In this document: positions 1 to 8,000 of the stretch, one piece after another
Layout: each line of letters begins with the position of its first letter
Numbering within the stretch: position 1 is the stretch's first letter
NCBI GenBank assembly: GCA_009995705.1
Contig: JAADBR010000167.1
Location: 1-11,103, forward strand
Length of the DNA stretch: 11,103 bases
Origin: Microcystis aeruginosa W13-11
Lineage (GTDB): Bacteria > Cyanobacteriota > Cyanobacteriia > Cyanobacteriales > Microcystaceae
Direction: 5' to 3'
Program-made: the position numbers and the translations under genes
The notes under the pieces: model-generated
Told to the model about the DNA's origin: nothing
Seen by the model: the letters and a program-made list of their open reading frames with translations, nothing else
The model's database searches: none

Positions 1-170
1 TTATTGCTCCTTATTGAGAATAGGTTTTGATGCCATTTTTGGTGCTTTACTGTTTCTCAAATGCCTTTTTTCGCTCCTTATGTTTATTTTTATGCTCACT
101 TTGATTTTTTCTCTTCGTAATTTCTCTCTGTGACAGCTTAGGGTGCGGAATGTGGGTTCTAAGGTTAGCC

Positions 171-575
171 ATGAACGACGAAGAAATTCGCATTCCTGAA
201 GAAATTGTGCCAGAAGTGCTAGAACTGGCCTCGCGATACTATGCTGATTACACCCAGAGCTTCTCCGAGTCGGAATTAGTAGCGGCTGCCAAAGAAGTGC
301 GGATTCCGGCTGAATTTATCCCACAAGCGATTCGGGAAGTTCAGACGCAACGCCAGCAAAAGTTAGAGCGACAGAAGAAGGCGACACAACAACGCCAGAG
401 ATTGCTATCTGTGGGGGTAGGTATAATAGGGGTGATTGCGCTTTCGGGAATGTGGACATATAATACCCTAGTGAGTTCTGCATCAAGAGTAAATGCAGCC
501 TAGGCGCAAGTGGAAAACCAACTCCAGCGGCGTGCTGATCTCATCCCCAATCTCGTCAGCGTCACACAAGCATAG
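171..575 (+). pseudogene. LemA-family protein with N-terminal extension, stopped at a conserved Trp and truncated
   Basis: From ATG 171 (AAGG about 6 nt upstream; the in-frame ATG at 150 is a poorer choice) 110 codons run to a TAG at 501-503. Residues 1-60 contain two similar helical units, around IRIPEEIVPEVLELA and VRIPAEFIPQAIREV. A Gln/Arg/Lys-rich stretch that could be coiled coil follows, then one membrane segment at about 79-94, then YNTLV and RVNAA. LemA proteins continue here as (N)AWAQVENQ-QRR-DLIPNLV. After the TAG the same frame reads AQVENQLQRRADLIPNLV and SVTQA, ending at a second TAG (573-575). The first stop therefore sits where the family has Trp (TGG to TAG), and the helical core of the LemA domain is missing. 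LemA proteins are single-pass membrane proteins of unclear function. The fragment might still be made as a small membrane protein, but the LemA domain is lost. The family call is confident; any function is not. Confidence 0.85.
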
Positions 576-652
576 GTTCTCTTGGTTTAGTCCGGTTAAA
601 TCTAGCCTAGCATAAACTTTTCTATCGGGTTATCCCAGAAGGGTTCGGGAGT

Positions 653-679
653 AACCACGGAGACACAAAGAACACAAAG
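653..679 (+). repeat. Dispersed A/C-rich repeat, copy 1
   Basis: This 27-bp sequence, beginning AACCACGGAGACACAAAG, recurs in inverted orientation at 10632-10658 with two mismatches. It contains the ACACAAAG motif twice. Similar GACACAAAGAACACAAAG strings are frequent intergenic repeats in cyanobacteria. It lies between the LemA remnant and the methyltransferase remnant and has no visible coding role. Confidence 0.7.
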
Positions 680-752
680 TCAAAATAGATAGGGTAATCG
701 ATCTTGCCGGTCAAGAAGAAGGATTAATAGCCATTTATAGAGAGAATTAGTC

Positions 753-1103
753 ATGCAAGCTTTTCAGGTTAAAATTGAATATGGAGACTTTCAAACTCCC
801 CCAGAGTTAACTGAAAAGATTTGTCAAAAATTATGGCAAATTCAGGTTAACCCCGATGTTATTATTGAGCCAACTTGTGGTATAGGTAACTTTTTAAAAG
901 CAGCTTCACTTACCTTTAAAGAAACTGAAAAAATTCTTGGCTTTGAAATTAATCCTAATTATATCACTCAGATTAATCAAGATCCGCAAATATCCCAAGA
1001 TCAAAGAATACAAGTTGAACAGAAGAATTTTTTTGATTGTGACTGGTATTCCTTGACTCAATCATGGTCAGAAAATATTTTATTCTTGGGGAATCTGCCT
1101 TAG
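753..1103 (+). pseudogene. N6-adenine DNA methyltransferase (M.TaqI-like), N-terminal catalytic part, ends in a stop inside motif IV
   Basis: This is the first 116 codons of a class I SAM-dependent DNA methyltransferase of the NPPY/W (gamma, M.TaqI-like) type. Visible motifs are motif X GDFQTP (11-16), motif I EPTCGIGNF (39-47, SAM binding), motif II with acidic E65 in FEIN (64-67), an acidic FFDCD segment (93-97), and then LFLGN leading into catalytic motif IV. That motif should read NPPW but reads N-L-P-stop (1092-1103): the first Pro is Leu and the Trp codon is TAG. The same frame continues to 2201 with the rest of the enzyme. The fragment lacks the catalytic tetrapeptide and the target recognition domain, so it should not methylate DNA. 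The start ATG 753 follows GAGAGAATTAG, a weak purine-rich ribosome binding site. No restriction endonuclease gene is visible nearby. Confidence 0.85.
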
Positions 1104-2201
1104 ATAACTAACTCAAAACAAGGACTTATTAACGGGAAAAATTTACCTCAAAAAAGCAACTTTCAAGGCTATCATGGTTTAGATGCTATGACGGGAAGAA
1201 GTAATTTTGATATTTCAGAGTGGATGTTAATTAAGCTCATTGAATGTCTCGATCGACGTTTAGCTTATCTGGCAATTATCTGTAAAACAGCCGTATCTAG
1301 AAAAATTTTAAACTATATCTATACTCACAAAATTCATCTCGTTTACTCGGCAATTTATCCGATCAATACTCAAAAATATTTTCAAGCTAATGTAGATGCT
1401 TGTCTTCTGTTTTGTCAATTTGATTCTCATTCAGTAAATTACTTTTGTGATGTTTTCAATAGTTTTGAGGAAGGAGAATTTCAGCGCATTGGTTATCAAA
1501 ATAATATCCTAGTCAGAGATTTAAATACTTTTACTAGATTAAAATATTTATATCATCGGCATCCTCAAGAAAAATGGCGTTCAGGAATTAAACATGATTG
1601 CTCAAAAGTCATGGAATTACAGTTAGTTAATGAAATTTTTGTCAATGGTTTAAAAGAAGTCGTTGATCTTGAACCTACCTATCTTTATCCTCTCCTTAAA
1701 GGTTCAGATGTGGCACAAAATCGCCTAGAGGTTATCAATAAATACATTTTGGTAACTCAGAATTTTATCGGTGAATCTACAGCAAATGTACGGTATCTAG
1801 CACCAAAAACTTGGCAATATTTAGTTGATCATAAAAATTATTTTCTGAGGAGAAAGAGCAAAATTTATCAAAATCAGCCAGACTTTTGCATATTTGGTGT
1901 GGGTTCTTACAGCTTCTCCCCTTTTAAAATCGCCATTTCTGGACTTTATAAAAAACTGAATTTTAACCTTATATTACCCTATCAAAATCAACCCGTTATT
2001 TTCGATGATACCGTTTACTTCCTAAGCTTCGATGATTTAGATACCGCTCAAAAAACCTTACAGCTTCTCAATTCCCCTTTAGGAAAAGAATTTTATGACT
2101 CCTTGATATTTTGGGATGAAAAACGACCGATAAAAACTCGTATTTTAAATAGTTTAAATTTATCAGTTTTAGCCGAGAGGTTGTTATCCTATAAGCTTTA
2201 A
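1104..2201 (+). pseudogene. N6-adenine DNA methyltransferase, C-terminal part with target recognition domain (in frame after the internal stop)
   Basis: The reading frame of the N-terminal part continues without another stop from 1104 to TAA 2199-2201, giving a gene of 482 sense codons plus the internal TAG, normal for the family. It opens with ITNSKQG, NLPQKSNFQGY, and GLDAMTGRSNFDISEWM, which is the segment that normally follows NPPW in this family. Later come LEPTYLYPLLKGSDV (near 1669) and a target-recognition-like region with FGVGSYSFSPFKIAISGLYK (near 1894) and FDDTVYFL. An internal ATG at 1188 could start translation of a 337-residue product, but that product would have neither SAM site nor catalytic motif. 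Such MTases usually pair with a restriction enzyme. None is present, and an imperfect palindromic element begins 12 bp after the stop. The family call is confident; the sequence specificity cannot be told. Confidence 0.8.
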
Positions 2202-2212
2202 TTTTAGCTGCT

Positions 2213-2311
2213 TTATAGCGGTGTGCAGTCGTATGAGGTACAGTGTCACGAGCTATAAACCATGCTAGGCAAAGCTTGGTCTGTATCTCACTCAAGCGCT
2301 TACCGCTATAA
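2213..2311. mobile_element. Candidate MITE: about 99-bp imperfect palindrome with 10-bp perfect ends
   Basis: The segment begins TTATAGCGGT (2213-2222) and ends ACCGCTATAA (2302-2311), a perfect 10-bp terminal inverted repeat. The inside is also partly self-complementary: ATGAGGTACAG on the left against CTGTATCTCAC on the right, and CCATGCT against AGCTTGG near the centre. It could fold into one long imperfect hairpin. The ends carry TATA, compatible with TA-targeting (IS630/Tc1-like) elements, although no target duplication can be proven. It lies between the methyltransferase stop and the YciI remnant and has no coding capacity. It could instead be an unrelated hairpin repeat. Confidence 0.5.
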
Positions 2312-2428
2312 TAACCCACCTGACAAGATTGGCGATCTGCTATGCAGTGCCTTCGACATCGCACTATATCGATTGGATTGACCATTCGATCGTAAAATAG
2401 CAACAGATCAAGAGAGTACAGGCCAAAT

Positions 2429-2632
2429 ATGCCGAAATTTGTTGTCTGGGGTAGCTATTGTGAAAATGTGCTCCGAAAACGCGCACCCTATCGTCAAGCA
2501 CATCTAGAGGGATTAAATCAGCAGAAAGAACGGGGAATTCTCATTACTATCGGACCAACGGCAGATTTAAGCCAAGTTTTCGCCATTTATCATGGTTGCC
2601 AGCGAGTCAGAAGTACGAGAATTAGACGATGA
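2429..2632 (+). pseudogene. YciI-like protein, frameshifted and 3'-truncated
   Basis: The first 55 or so residues match the cyanobacterial YciI-like pattern: MPKFVVWGSYCENVL, KRAPYRQAHLEGL, QKERGILITIGPTADL, and VFAIYH. YciI proteins are small (about 90 residue) ferredoxin-like-fold proteins, with possible enzymatic activity at a conserved His-Asp pair; the His of QAHLEGL is visible. After IYH the frame reads an unrelated GCQRVRSTRIRR and stops at 2630-2632. The expected continuation, VASESEVREL, is found in another frame at 2595-2624, so a net +1 indel lies at about 2591-2595. Even in that frame the rest of the family C-terminus (normally DPYW and beyond) is absent. The gene is therefore both frameshifted and truncated. 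Confidence 0.75.
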
Positions 2633-2736
2633 GGTTTCAGTTGTCATTATTCTCAGTTGTAAACACCGAAAAAATGCTTACACCGGACTATAATATAAGT
2701 CCATCCCCTCTAGATTGATCCCTAAAGAGTGAAAAA

Positions 2737-3750
2737 ATGATAAATAACCAAATTGATTTACGGTGGTGGCTACTGAGTAACTTGGCGAGTATTCAATCTT
2801 TGTCAATTATTTACAGAATATCGGTAATAGTCACTTTTATTATCTTCATTTTTTGCGCTTTTTCTCCTTTCATGTTCTTGATAACTCCCACGGGTAAGAT
2901 ACGGAAATTTTTATTGTCAAATCTAATATTTATTATCTCCTTAGTGACTTTTATTTTAGCAGCACGCTGGCCAGGTTTCTTGCCACCAATGCTAAACCCC
3001 GATGAGGCACTATTTACCGCAGGTGCTCTCAAACTGTTGAAAGATCCAGTTTTCTGGCGTGCGGTAGATACAGGTTCATCTGGACCTCTCAATGTTTATC
3101 CTCTGACTCTACCAGCTTTTTTCGGGTTCAGAATTGAATATGCTAGTAGTCGTGTTATCGGCCTAATCATGATAATTGCTGCTATTGTTTGTCTTTATTA
3201 TGCTTTATCCATTCTCTACGATAAGAGCCTTTCTCGCCTAGCAATAGTTCCCGTTGTTACAACTGTAGCCTTAATGACATTTTTTGACTATGTGCATTAT
3301 ACAAGTGAACATTTTTCGATTGCAATATTAAGTGTGGCCTTGTTAATCGTTTGTAAATATTATGCTGGTAATTCATCTAATCCTAATCACCTGATATTTG
3401 CCTTGGGTTTTATCCTGGGAACTACTCCTTTTGCCAAAATGCAGTCAGTTCCTATAGCTTTCTCAATTGCTTGTATATTTTTTCACATACTCTGGCTAAA
3501 AAGCAGAGCAAGAGGTCAATTTATCAGGAGTGCTGCTGCTTTCTTTCTTGGGGGAATGTTGTTCTCGGCTTTAGTCCTACTATATCTAACAATTTTCTCA
3601 ATATATGATGCTTTCTGGAAATCTTATATACAACAGAATTTATTGATTTATTCTAGTCATGGTTTGATGGCAGCAATTCTCATTTTGATGCTAGAAGCAG
3701 ATTTTAGCACCCCCACCAAAAATGTCATAACCCTCATAATGACTGAATAG
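2737..3750 (+). pseudogene. GT-C/PMT-type membrane glycosyltransferase, N-terminal part, interrupted by a MITE
   Basis: Residues 1-311 (to 3669) are native. They contain several hydrophobic segments (about 30-50, 58-76, 140-160, 167-182, 194-207, 218-230, 238-254, 266-290). The first large loop carries NPDEALFTAGALKL (87-100) and DTGSSGPLNVYPLTLP (111-126). An acidic motif in the first extracytoplasmic loop of a multi-pass protein is typical of GT-C (PMT/ArnT-like) transferases, which move sugars from polyprenyl-phosphate donors. From residue 312 the frame runs into the MITE, which adds about 26 foreign residues and a TAG (3748-3750). The remainder is at 3807-4645. A TATAAT hexamer lies at 2689-2694, but I find no convincing -35. 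The fold class is likely; the substrate and exact family are unknown. The two fragments are unlikely to work as a transferase unless they associate. Confidence 0.7.
3662..3670. repeat. Left target-site duplication of the MITE
   Basis: GTTTGATGG immediately precedes the left terminal inverted repeat and is repeated exactly at 3798-3806 after the right one. A 9-bp duplication marks a transposition event. In the coding frame it encodes part of the His-Gly-Leu-Met-Gly stretch of the glycosyltransferase. Confidence 0.92.
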
Positions 3751-3797
3751 CTGAAATTACACCCGTCCAACACTGATTGGTGAAATGAGAATTGCTG
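3671..3797. mobile_element. 127-bp MITE inserted in the glycosyltransferase gene
   Basis: The element starts CAGCAATTCTCATTT (3671-3685) and ends AAATGAGAATTGCTG (3783-3797), a 15-bp perfect inverted repeat, flanked by the exact duplication GTTTGATGG. It encodes no transposase. Its right half (3734-3780) matches the reverse complement of 10875-10921 at 45 of 47 positions. Its 16-nt right end (3782-3797) matches 10799-10814 exactly in inverted orientation. It therefore looks like an internally deleted relative of the IS at the right end of the window, mobilised in trans. Removing the element plus one duplication (136 bp) brings the upstream and downstream frames together. Confidence 0.93.
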
Positions 3798-4645
3798 GTT
3801 TGATGGGAGACGTAAATCAACTAAGCTTTTTCAGAAAAATCAACATATTTCTTCGGATGTTAATAAGAGTGCAAGATACAAGAATATTATTTTTATTAAC
3901 AGCAATTGTCTTGATATTAGGAGTACCATTTTTAATAATAAAGCGTGTTTCCTTAAGCCAAAATCAAGAAAAGTCCAAGACATTTTGCTTTGTCTATTAC
4001 AGTTTATTTATTTTGGTTGCATCGAGTTACTCAGTTATCAAACCAGGAAACGGGTTTACTCATTATTTGCTGTTTCTAATCATGCCTAGTGGATTTCTCA
4101 TTGGCGTCTTTATGGGTGAACTGGCAAAAGTTTTACAGGTGTCAAAATTAACTCGTTCAAACTTAAGTTTCTCTCTTTTAACAGGTGTCATTTTGATTAC
4201 AGTTGCTAGTAGTTTTTTAGAATTTGCCGCAACGATAGCATCAGATAATTTTTACCTCGATAATCGCAAAAGATTTGCTAAAAATTATCTTAGTCCGATT
4301 GCAGAAACTATTCTCAAGTATGCTTCTCCTGGTGAATCTATGGCTGTCTGGGGATGGGCATCAGAGTTATATGTTGGCACGGGACTGGTAACAGCAACAA
4401 GGGCTATTGTGATGGGGCCATTTAAATACTTTCCCCTACAGCAATATTTTTTCAAACAGTATGCAGACGATCTTATTAATTCTAAAGCTAAGTTATTTGT
4501 TGATGCTGTAGCTCCGAGAATGTTTTTCTTTACCGATAGAGAAACTCAGGGACACGAAGTTTTTCCTGAAATTGCTAGGGTTATCAAGGAAAATTATCGG
4601 CTAGTTGATGAAGTTCAAGGAGTTCGTATTTATCTTAAAAAATGA
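3785..4645 (+). pseudogene. GT-C/PMT-type membrane glycosyltransferase, C-terminal part
   Basis: Native sequence resumes at 3807 (GDVNQLSFFRK). The apparent ATG at 3785 lies inside the MITE's right terminal repeat, with no clear ribosome binding site. Hydrophobic segments are at about 34-52, 67-84, 93-111 and 128-146. A soluble C-terminal domain follows (about 155-286) with SPIAETILKY, AVWGWASELYVGTG, ATRAIVMGPF, and FVDAVAPRMFFF. This matches the extracytoplasmic C-terminal domain often seen in bacterial PMT-like proteins, with its WG..ELY..TG pattern. Joined to the upstream half the protein would be 590 residues, a normal size for the class. The stop is TGA 4643-4645. The sequence is otherwise clean, so the insertion is probably recent. 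Confidence 0.7.
3798..3806. repeat. Right target-site duplication of the MITE
   Basis: This is an exact second copy of GTTTGATGG, directly after the right terminal inverted repeat and immediately before the resumed glycosyltransferase coding sequence. Confidence 0.92.
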
Positions 4646-4670
4646 TCCTACGCTGCCTTACCCCTTGTTC

Positions 4671-4704
4671 TTGGTTAAATAACCACTGAAGTGGTTACTA
4701 CCAA
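4671..4704. repeat. Palindromic intergenic repeat after the glycosyltransferase remnant
   Basis: The core TAACCACTGAAGTGGTTA (4680-4697) is a perfect palindrome apart from its central GA (8-bp arms). It is framed by outer arms TTGGT (4671-4675) and ACCAA (4700-4704). Sequences of the AACCACTGAAGTGGTTACTA type are recurrent in cyanobacterial intergenic DNA. It lies 25 bp after the stop codon and could act as a transcript end, but no T-run follows, so a classical terminator is not supported. Confidence 0.55.
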
Positions 4705-4761
4705 CTCGGAAGCTTGTCAACTGGATTTGATAACCGAATAAATATAGAACCTTTTCGCTAA

Positions 4762-4790
4762 TTGTCTTGGAGAGATAGGTTAGTTATAAT
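4762..4790 (+). promoter_or_regulatory. Sigma70-type promoter candidate upstream of the secreted nuclease-nucleotidase
   Basis: TTGTCT (4762-4767) and a perfect TATAAT (4785-4790) are separated by 17 bp. The -35 matches TTGACA at 4 of 6 positions. Transcription would begin near 4797 and leave a leader of about 210 nt before ATG 5008. A second TATAAT at 4894-4899 lacks a recognisable -35. Confidence 0.45.
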
Positions 4791-4821
4791 GACAAGTCTG
4801 GGATTTTCAGCAAGGAACTCT

Positions 4822-4863
4822 ACAACGATAGGATTTCATTCGTTGTGCAATTTGGCTATCGTT
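4822..4863 (+). promoter_or_regulatory. Overlapping inverted repeats in the leader of the nuclease-nucleotidase gene
   Basis: ACAACGA (4822-4828) pairs perfectly with TCGTTGT (4840-4846), with an 11-nt loop. AACGATAG (4824-4831) pairs perfectly with CTATCGTT (4856-4863), with a 24-nt loop. The two left arms share AACGA, so the stems exclude each other. As RNA they could be alternative structures; as DNA they could be operator half-sites. No U-run follows either stem. Confidence 0.3.
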
Positions 4864-4915
4864 AACGTTATACTTCATGTTTATGAGAAAGGCTATAATT
4901 TAATCAATAATCTCT

Positions 4916-4967
4916 TTTAACCAAAGATTTACCGGTCATTAAAGAAGAGCTTACCAGCCATTAATCT
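4916..4967 (+). promoter_or_regulatory. Pho-box-like array (SphR/PhoB type) upstream of the nuclease-nucleotidase
   Basis: Five 8-mers start exactly 11 bp apart: TTTAACCA (4916), ATTTACCG (4927), ATTAAAGA (4938), GCTTACCA (4949), ATTAATCT (4960). The cyanobacterial Pho box is described as repeats of (C/T)TTAACC(T/A) with 3-bp spacers. The first unit matches 8/8, the others 5, 5, 5 and 6 of 8. A -10-like TAGGGT (4976-4981) follows the last unit by 8 bp. The position, about 40 bp before the start codon of a nucleotide-degrading secreted enzyme, suits phosphate-starvation control. The weak units mean this could be an AT-rich coincidence. Confidence 0.42.
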
Positions 4968-5007
4968 TTGAACTCTAGGGTAGTAGAGGTACCAACCTTG
5001 CTGCAGT

Positions 5008-8000
5008 ATGAGTACCGCTACCTTTACAGAAAATTTTAATACTTTTACCGGTTTGGGATTAGCCCCGATTCCGAGTCTAGGCCAGCTAGATTCCGACCTT
5101 TGGATTATTTCCGGCCTTTCCGATAGCAGCATGACCTACGGGGATACCCGTACCTCAGGAGATTTTGCCAGAGGACAGACATCTAACCCTGTCACCACCG
5201 GGGGAGTTTATGCTTTCATCGTCGCTTCGGGAAATAATGCTTTTGGGGTACAACCCACAACAGATGATTTTACCCCCGGCACTATCACCCTACGCTTACA
5301 GAATGTCACTAATAGCTTAGTGGATTCGATTACTCTTTCCTATATCATCCGCTTTCGCAACGACCAATCTAGGGCTAATTCTCTCAACTTTTCCTATTCC
5401 GGGGACGGAAATAGTTTTACTGCTGTTAGCAGTTTGGACTTTACCACCCCGAAGAGTTCCGACAGTCTGGGTTGGCAGTCGGTAACTCGCTCTATTACTC
5501 TTTCTGGACTAAGCATCGCCGCTAATAGTAATTTTTTCCTGCGTTGGACGGGGGATGATGTTGATGGTAGCGGTAGTCGTGATGAGTATGCAATTGATGA
5601 TATTGCCGTGACTGGTTTAGCCGCTCCAGGTACAGTTGTTCCGCCCACTCCTACCCTCGCAAAAATCCATGAAATTCAAGGCACAGGTTTAGCCAGCCCA
5701 ATTTTAAATCAATTGGTGACTGTAGAGGCGATCGTGGTGGGAGATTTCCAGGGTAATACAGGATTAAGTGGTTTTTATCTCCAGGAGGAAGATAGCGATA
5801 GCGATAGTAATCCTCTGACTTCCGAAGGCTTATTTATCTTTGAAGGCAATATCCCGATTGTTAACATTGCAGTTGGCGATAAAGTCAGAATTACAGGAAC
5901 AGTTAGTGAATTTGGTAGCGCGGGGGTATCCCTAACCCAACTGAGCAGCATCACAGAAGCGTTAATTATTTCTAGTAATAATTCGCTGCCCACGGCTGCC
6001 ACTATTAGCAATCTCTCGAATGCGAATGCTCAAACCCAAGCTTTAGAAGCTTTTGAGGGAATGCGGACAACTTTCGCCGAAACTCTTTCTTTAACTGAAT
6101 ATTTCCAACTTGGTCGTTTTGGCAGTGTGGTTTTATCCTCTGGGGGACGCTTACAGCAACCCACTAACCTTACCAATCCGGGGACAGATGCCAATACTTT
6201 ACAAGCGAGTAATAATCTGCGACGGATTACCCTTGATGATGGCAGTAATAGCACTTTTCCGACGACTCTATTCGGACGCGGTGGCAATCCCCTCAGTACC
6301 AGCAATATTTTACGAGCCGGGGACACAATCACGGGATTAACCGGAGTATTAGACCAACGCTTCGGAATCTATCGCGTCCAGAATAACCAAGGCGTCGACT
6401 TCCAAGCAGTCAATAATCGCTCAGAAACGCCCACTAATGTGGGGGGTAGGCTAAAAATTGCCAGTTATAACGTCCTTAATTACTTTACCACCATCGCCGA
6501 TGGTAACAATAATGCCAGGGGTGCCAATAGTACCAACGAATTTCAGCGTCAAGAGAATAAATTAGTCACGGCGCTTATCGGTCTTGATGCCGATGTTTTC
6601 GGGTTGATAGAATTGGAAAATAATGGCGATGGCACGATATCTAACCTTGTTAACGCTTTAAATACCGTTGCCGGTGCAGGAACCTACGCTTTTATCCCCA
6701 CAGGTACAATTGGCACTGATGCGATTAAAGTGGGATTGATTTATCGACCCGCTAAAGTGACCCCTGTAGGCAATTTTAAGATCTTAGACAGCAGCGTTGA
6801 TACTCGTTTCGATGATACTCGCAATCGTCCCGCCCTAGCACAAGCCTTCCAAGAAGTCAATACCAGTGCCAAATTTAATTTAGTCGTCAATCACCTAAAA
6901 TCAAAAAGTCAATCGGGTTTAACTAATACAAGTGATCCTAACTTCGATCGAGGAGATGGTCAAGGCTTCTGGAATGCCAGCCGCACCAATGCCGCTTTAG
7001 CCTTAAAGGATTGGATAGCCACAGACCCCACTAATAGCGGTGATGGGGATTATTTAATTATCGGGGATCTCAATGCCTACGCCCAAGAAGACCCAATTCG
7101 AGCGTTCGAATCCGCCGGATATACAAACTTAGTGAGTCGATTTGGGGGTATTAACGCTTATTCCTACGTTTTCGATGGTCAAGCTGGTTATCTCGACCAT
7201 GCTCTCGCTAATGCTAGTTTAGCCGCCCAGATAACAGGAGTGACGGAATGGCACATTAACGCTGATGAACCCAGTGTTTTTGACTACGATGACAATATCG
7301 TTGACCCCGGCGAAAATCCCTCTAATCCTCCCTTAAACCCCTCTGCACTCTACCAAGTTAACCCCTATCGTACCAGTGATCACGATCCCGTTTTAATTGG
7401 CTTAAACTTAACCACTCCCCAACCCTTTAAACTGCAATTATTCCATTTTTCCGACAACGAAGGCGGAATTTCAGCCCTTGATGATGCCCCGCGCATGAGT
7501 GCGGTGCTAAATGCTTTGCGACAGCAGGACATCGATAATAACGGCGTAGCCGGTTTTGCCAATACCCTCACCCTTGCATCTGGAGATGCTTATATCCCAG
7601 GTCTATTTTTCGGGGCCAGTGAACAGGTATTCGGGGCAGTTGGCCGCGGCGATATCCAGATTCTCAACAATTTGGGAGTACAAGCGAACGCTTTTGGTAA
7701 TCATGAATTTGACCAAGGTACAGCAGTTGTCCGTAATCTAATTCTTCCCAGTGGCAACTATCCCGGTACAAATTTCCCCTATCTCAGTTCTAATCTTAAT
7801 TTTGCCCCCGATACCAACTTAGCCAGTTTAGTAACTGCTGATGGTCTCGAAGCCAGCACCATTCCAAATAAAATCGCCAAAAGTACAGTGATTACCCTGC
7901 CCAATGGCGAGAAAATTGGCATTATCGGCGCAACTACACCGATTTTACGCTCAATTTCCAGCCCAGGTAACGTGGGAGTTTCTCCTGCTAATCCAGATGA

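Noticed and set aside
1..149. Possible minus-strand lysine-rich reading frame ending in NKEQ-stop near the window start
   Set aside because: Composition is driven by A-rich DNA, there is no usable start or homology, and I see no clear promoter in this stretch either.
664..750. Open plus-strand peptide ending QEEGLIAIYREN-stop just before the methyltransferase
   Set aside because: It is about 28 codons, begins inside a dispersed repeat, and matches nothing I recognise. It could be a remnant but is too short to support.
501..1103. Alternative genetic code or programmed UAG readthrough
   Set aside because: The window's large intact gene also ends at TAG, the methyltransferase has an additional active-site change, and the LemA gene has a second stop. 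Pseudogenes explain this better.
2068..2403. Minus-strand open frame of 111 codons
   Set aside because: It overlaps the end of the methyltransferase frame and runs through the palindromic element. Its translation shows no domain or protein-like pattern.
2811..3092. Minus-strand open frame opposite the glycosyltransferase gene
   Set aside because: It is antisense to clear membrane-protein coding sequence and shows no motif.
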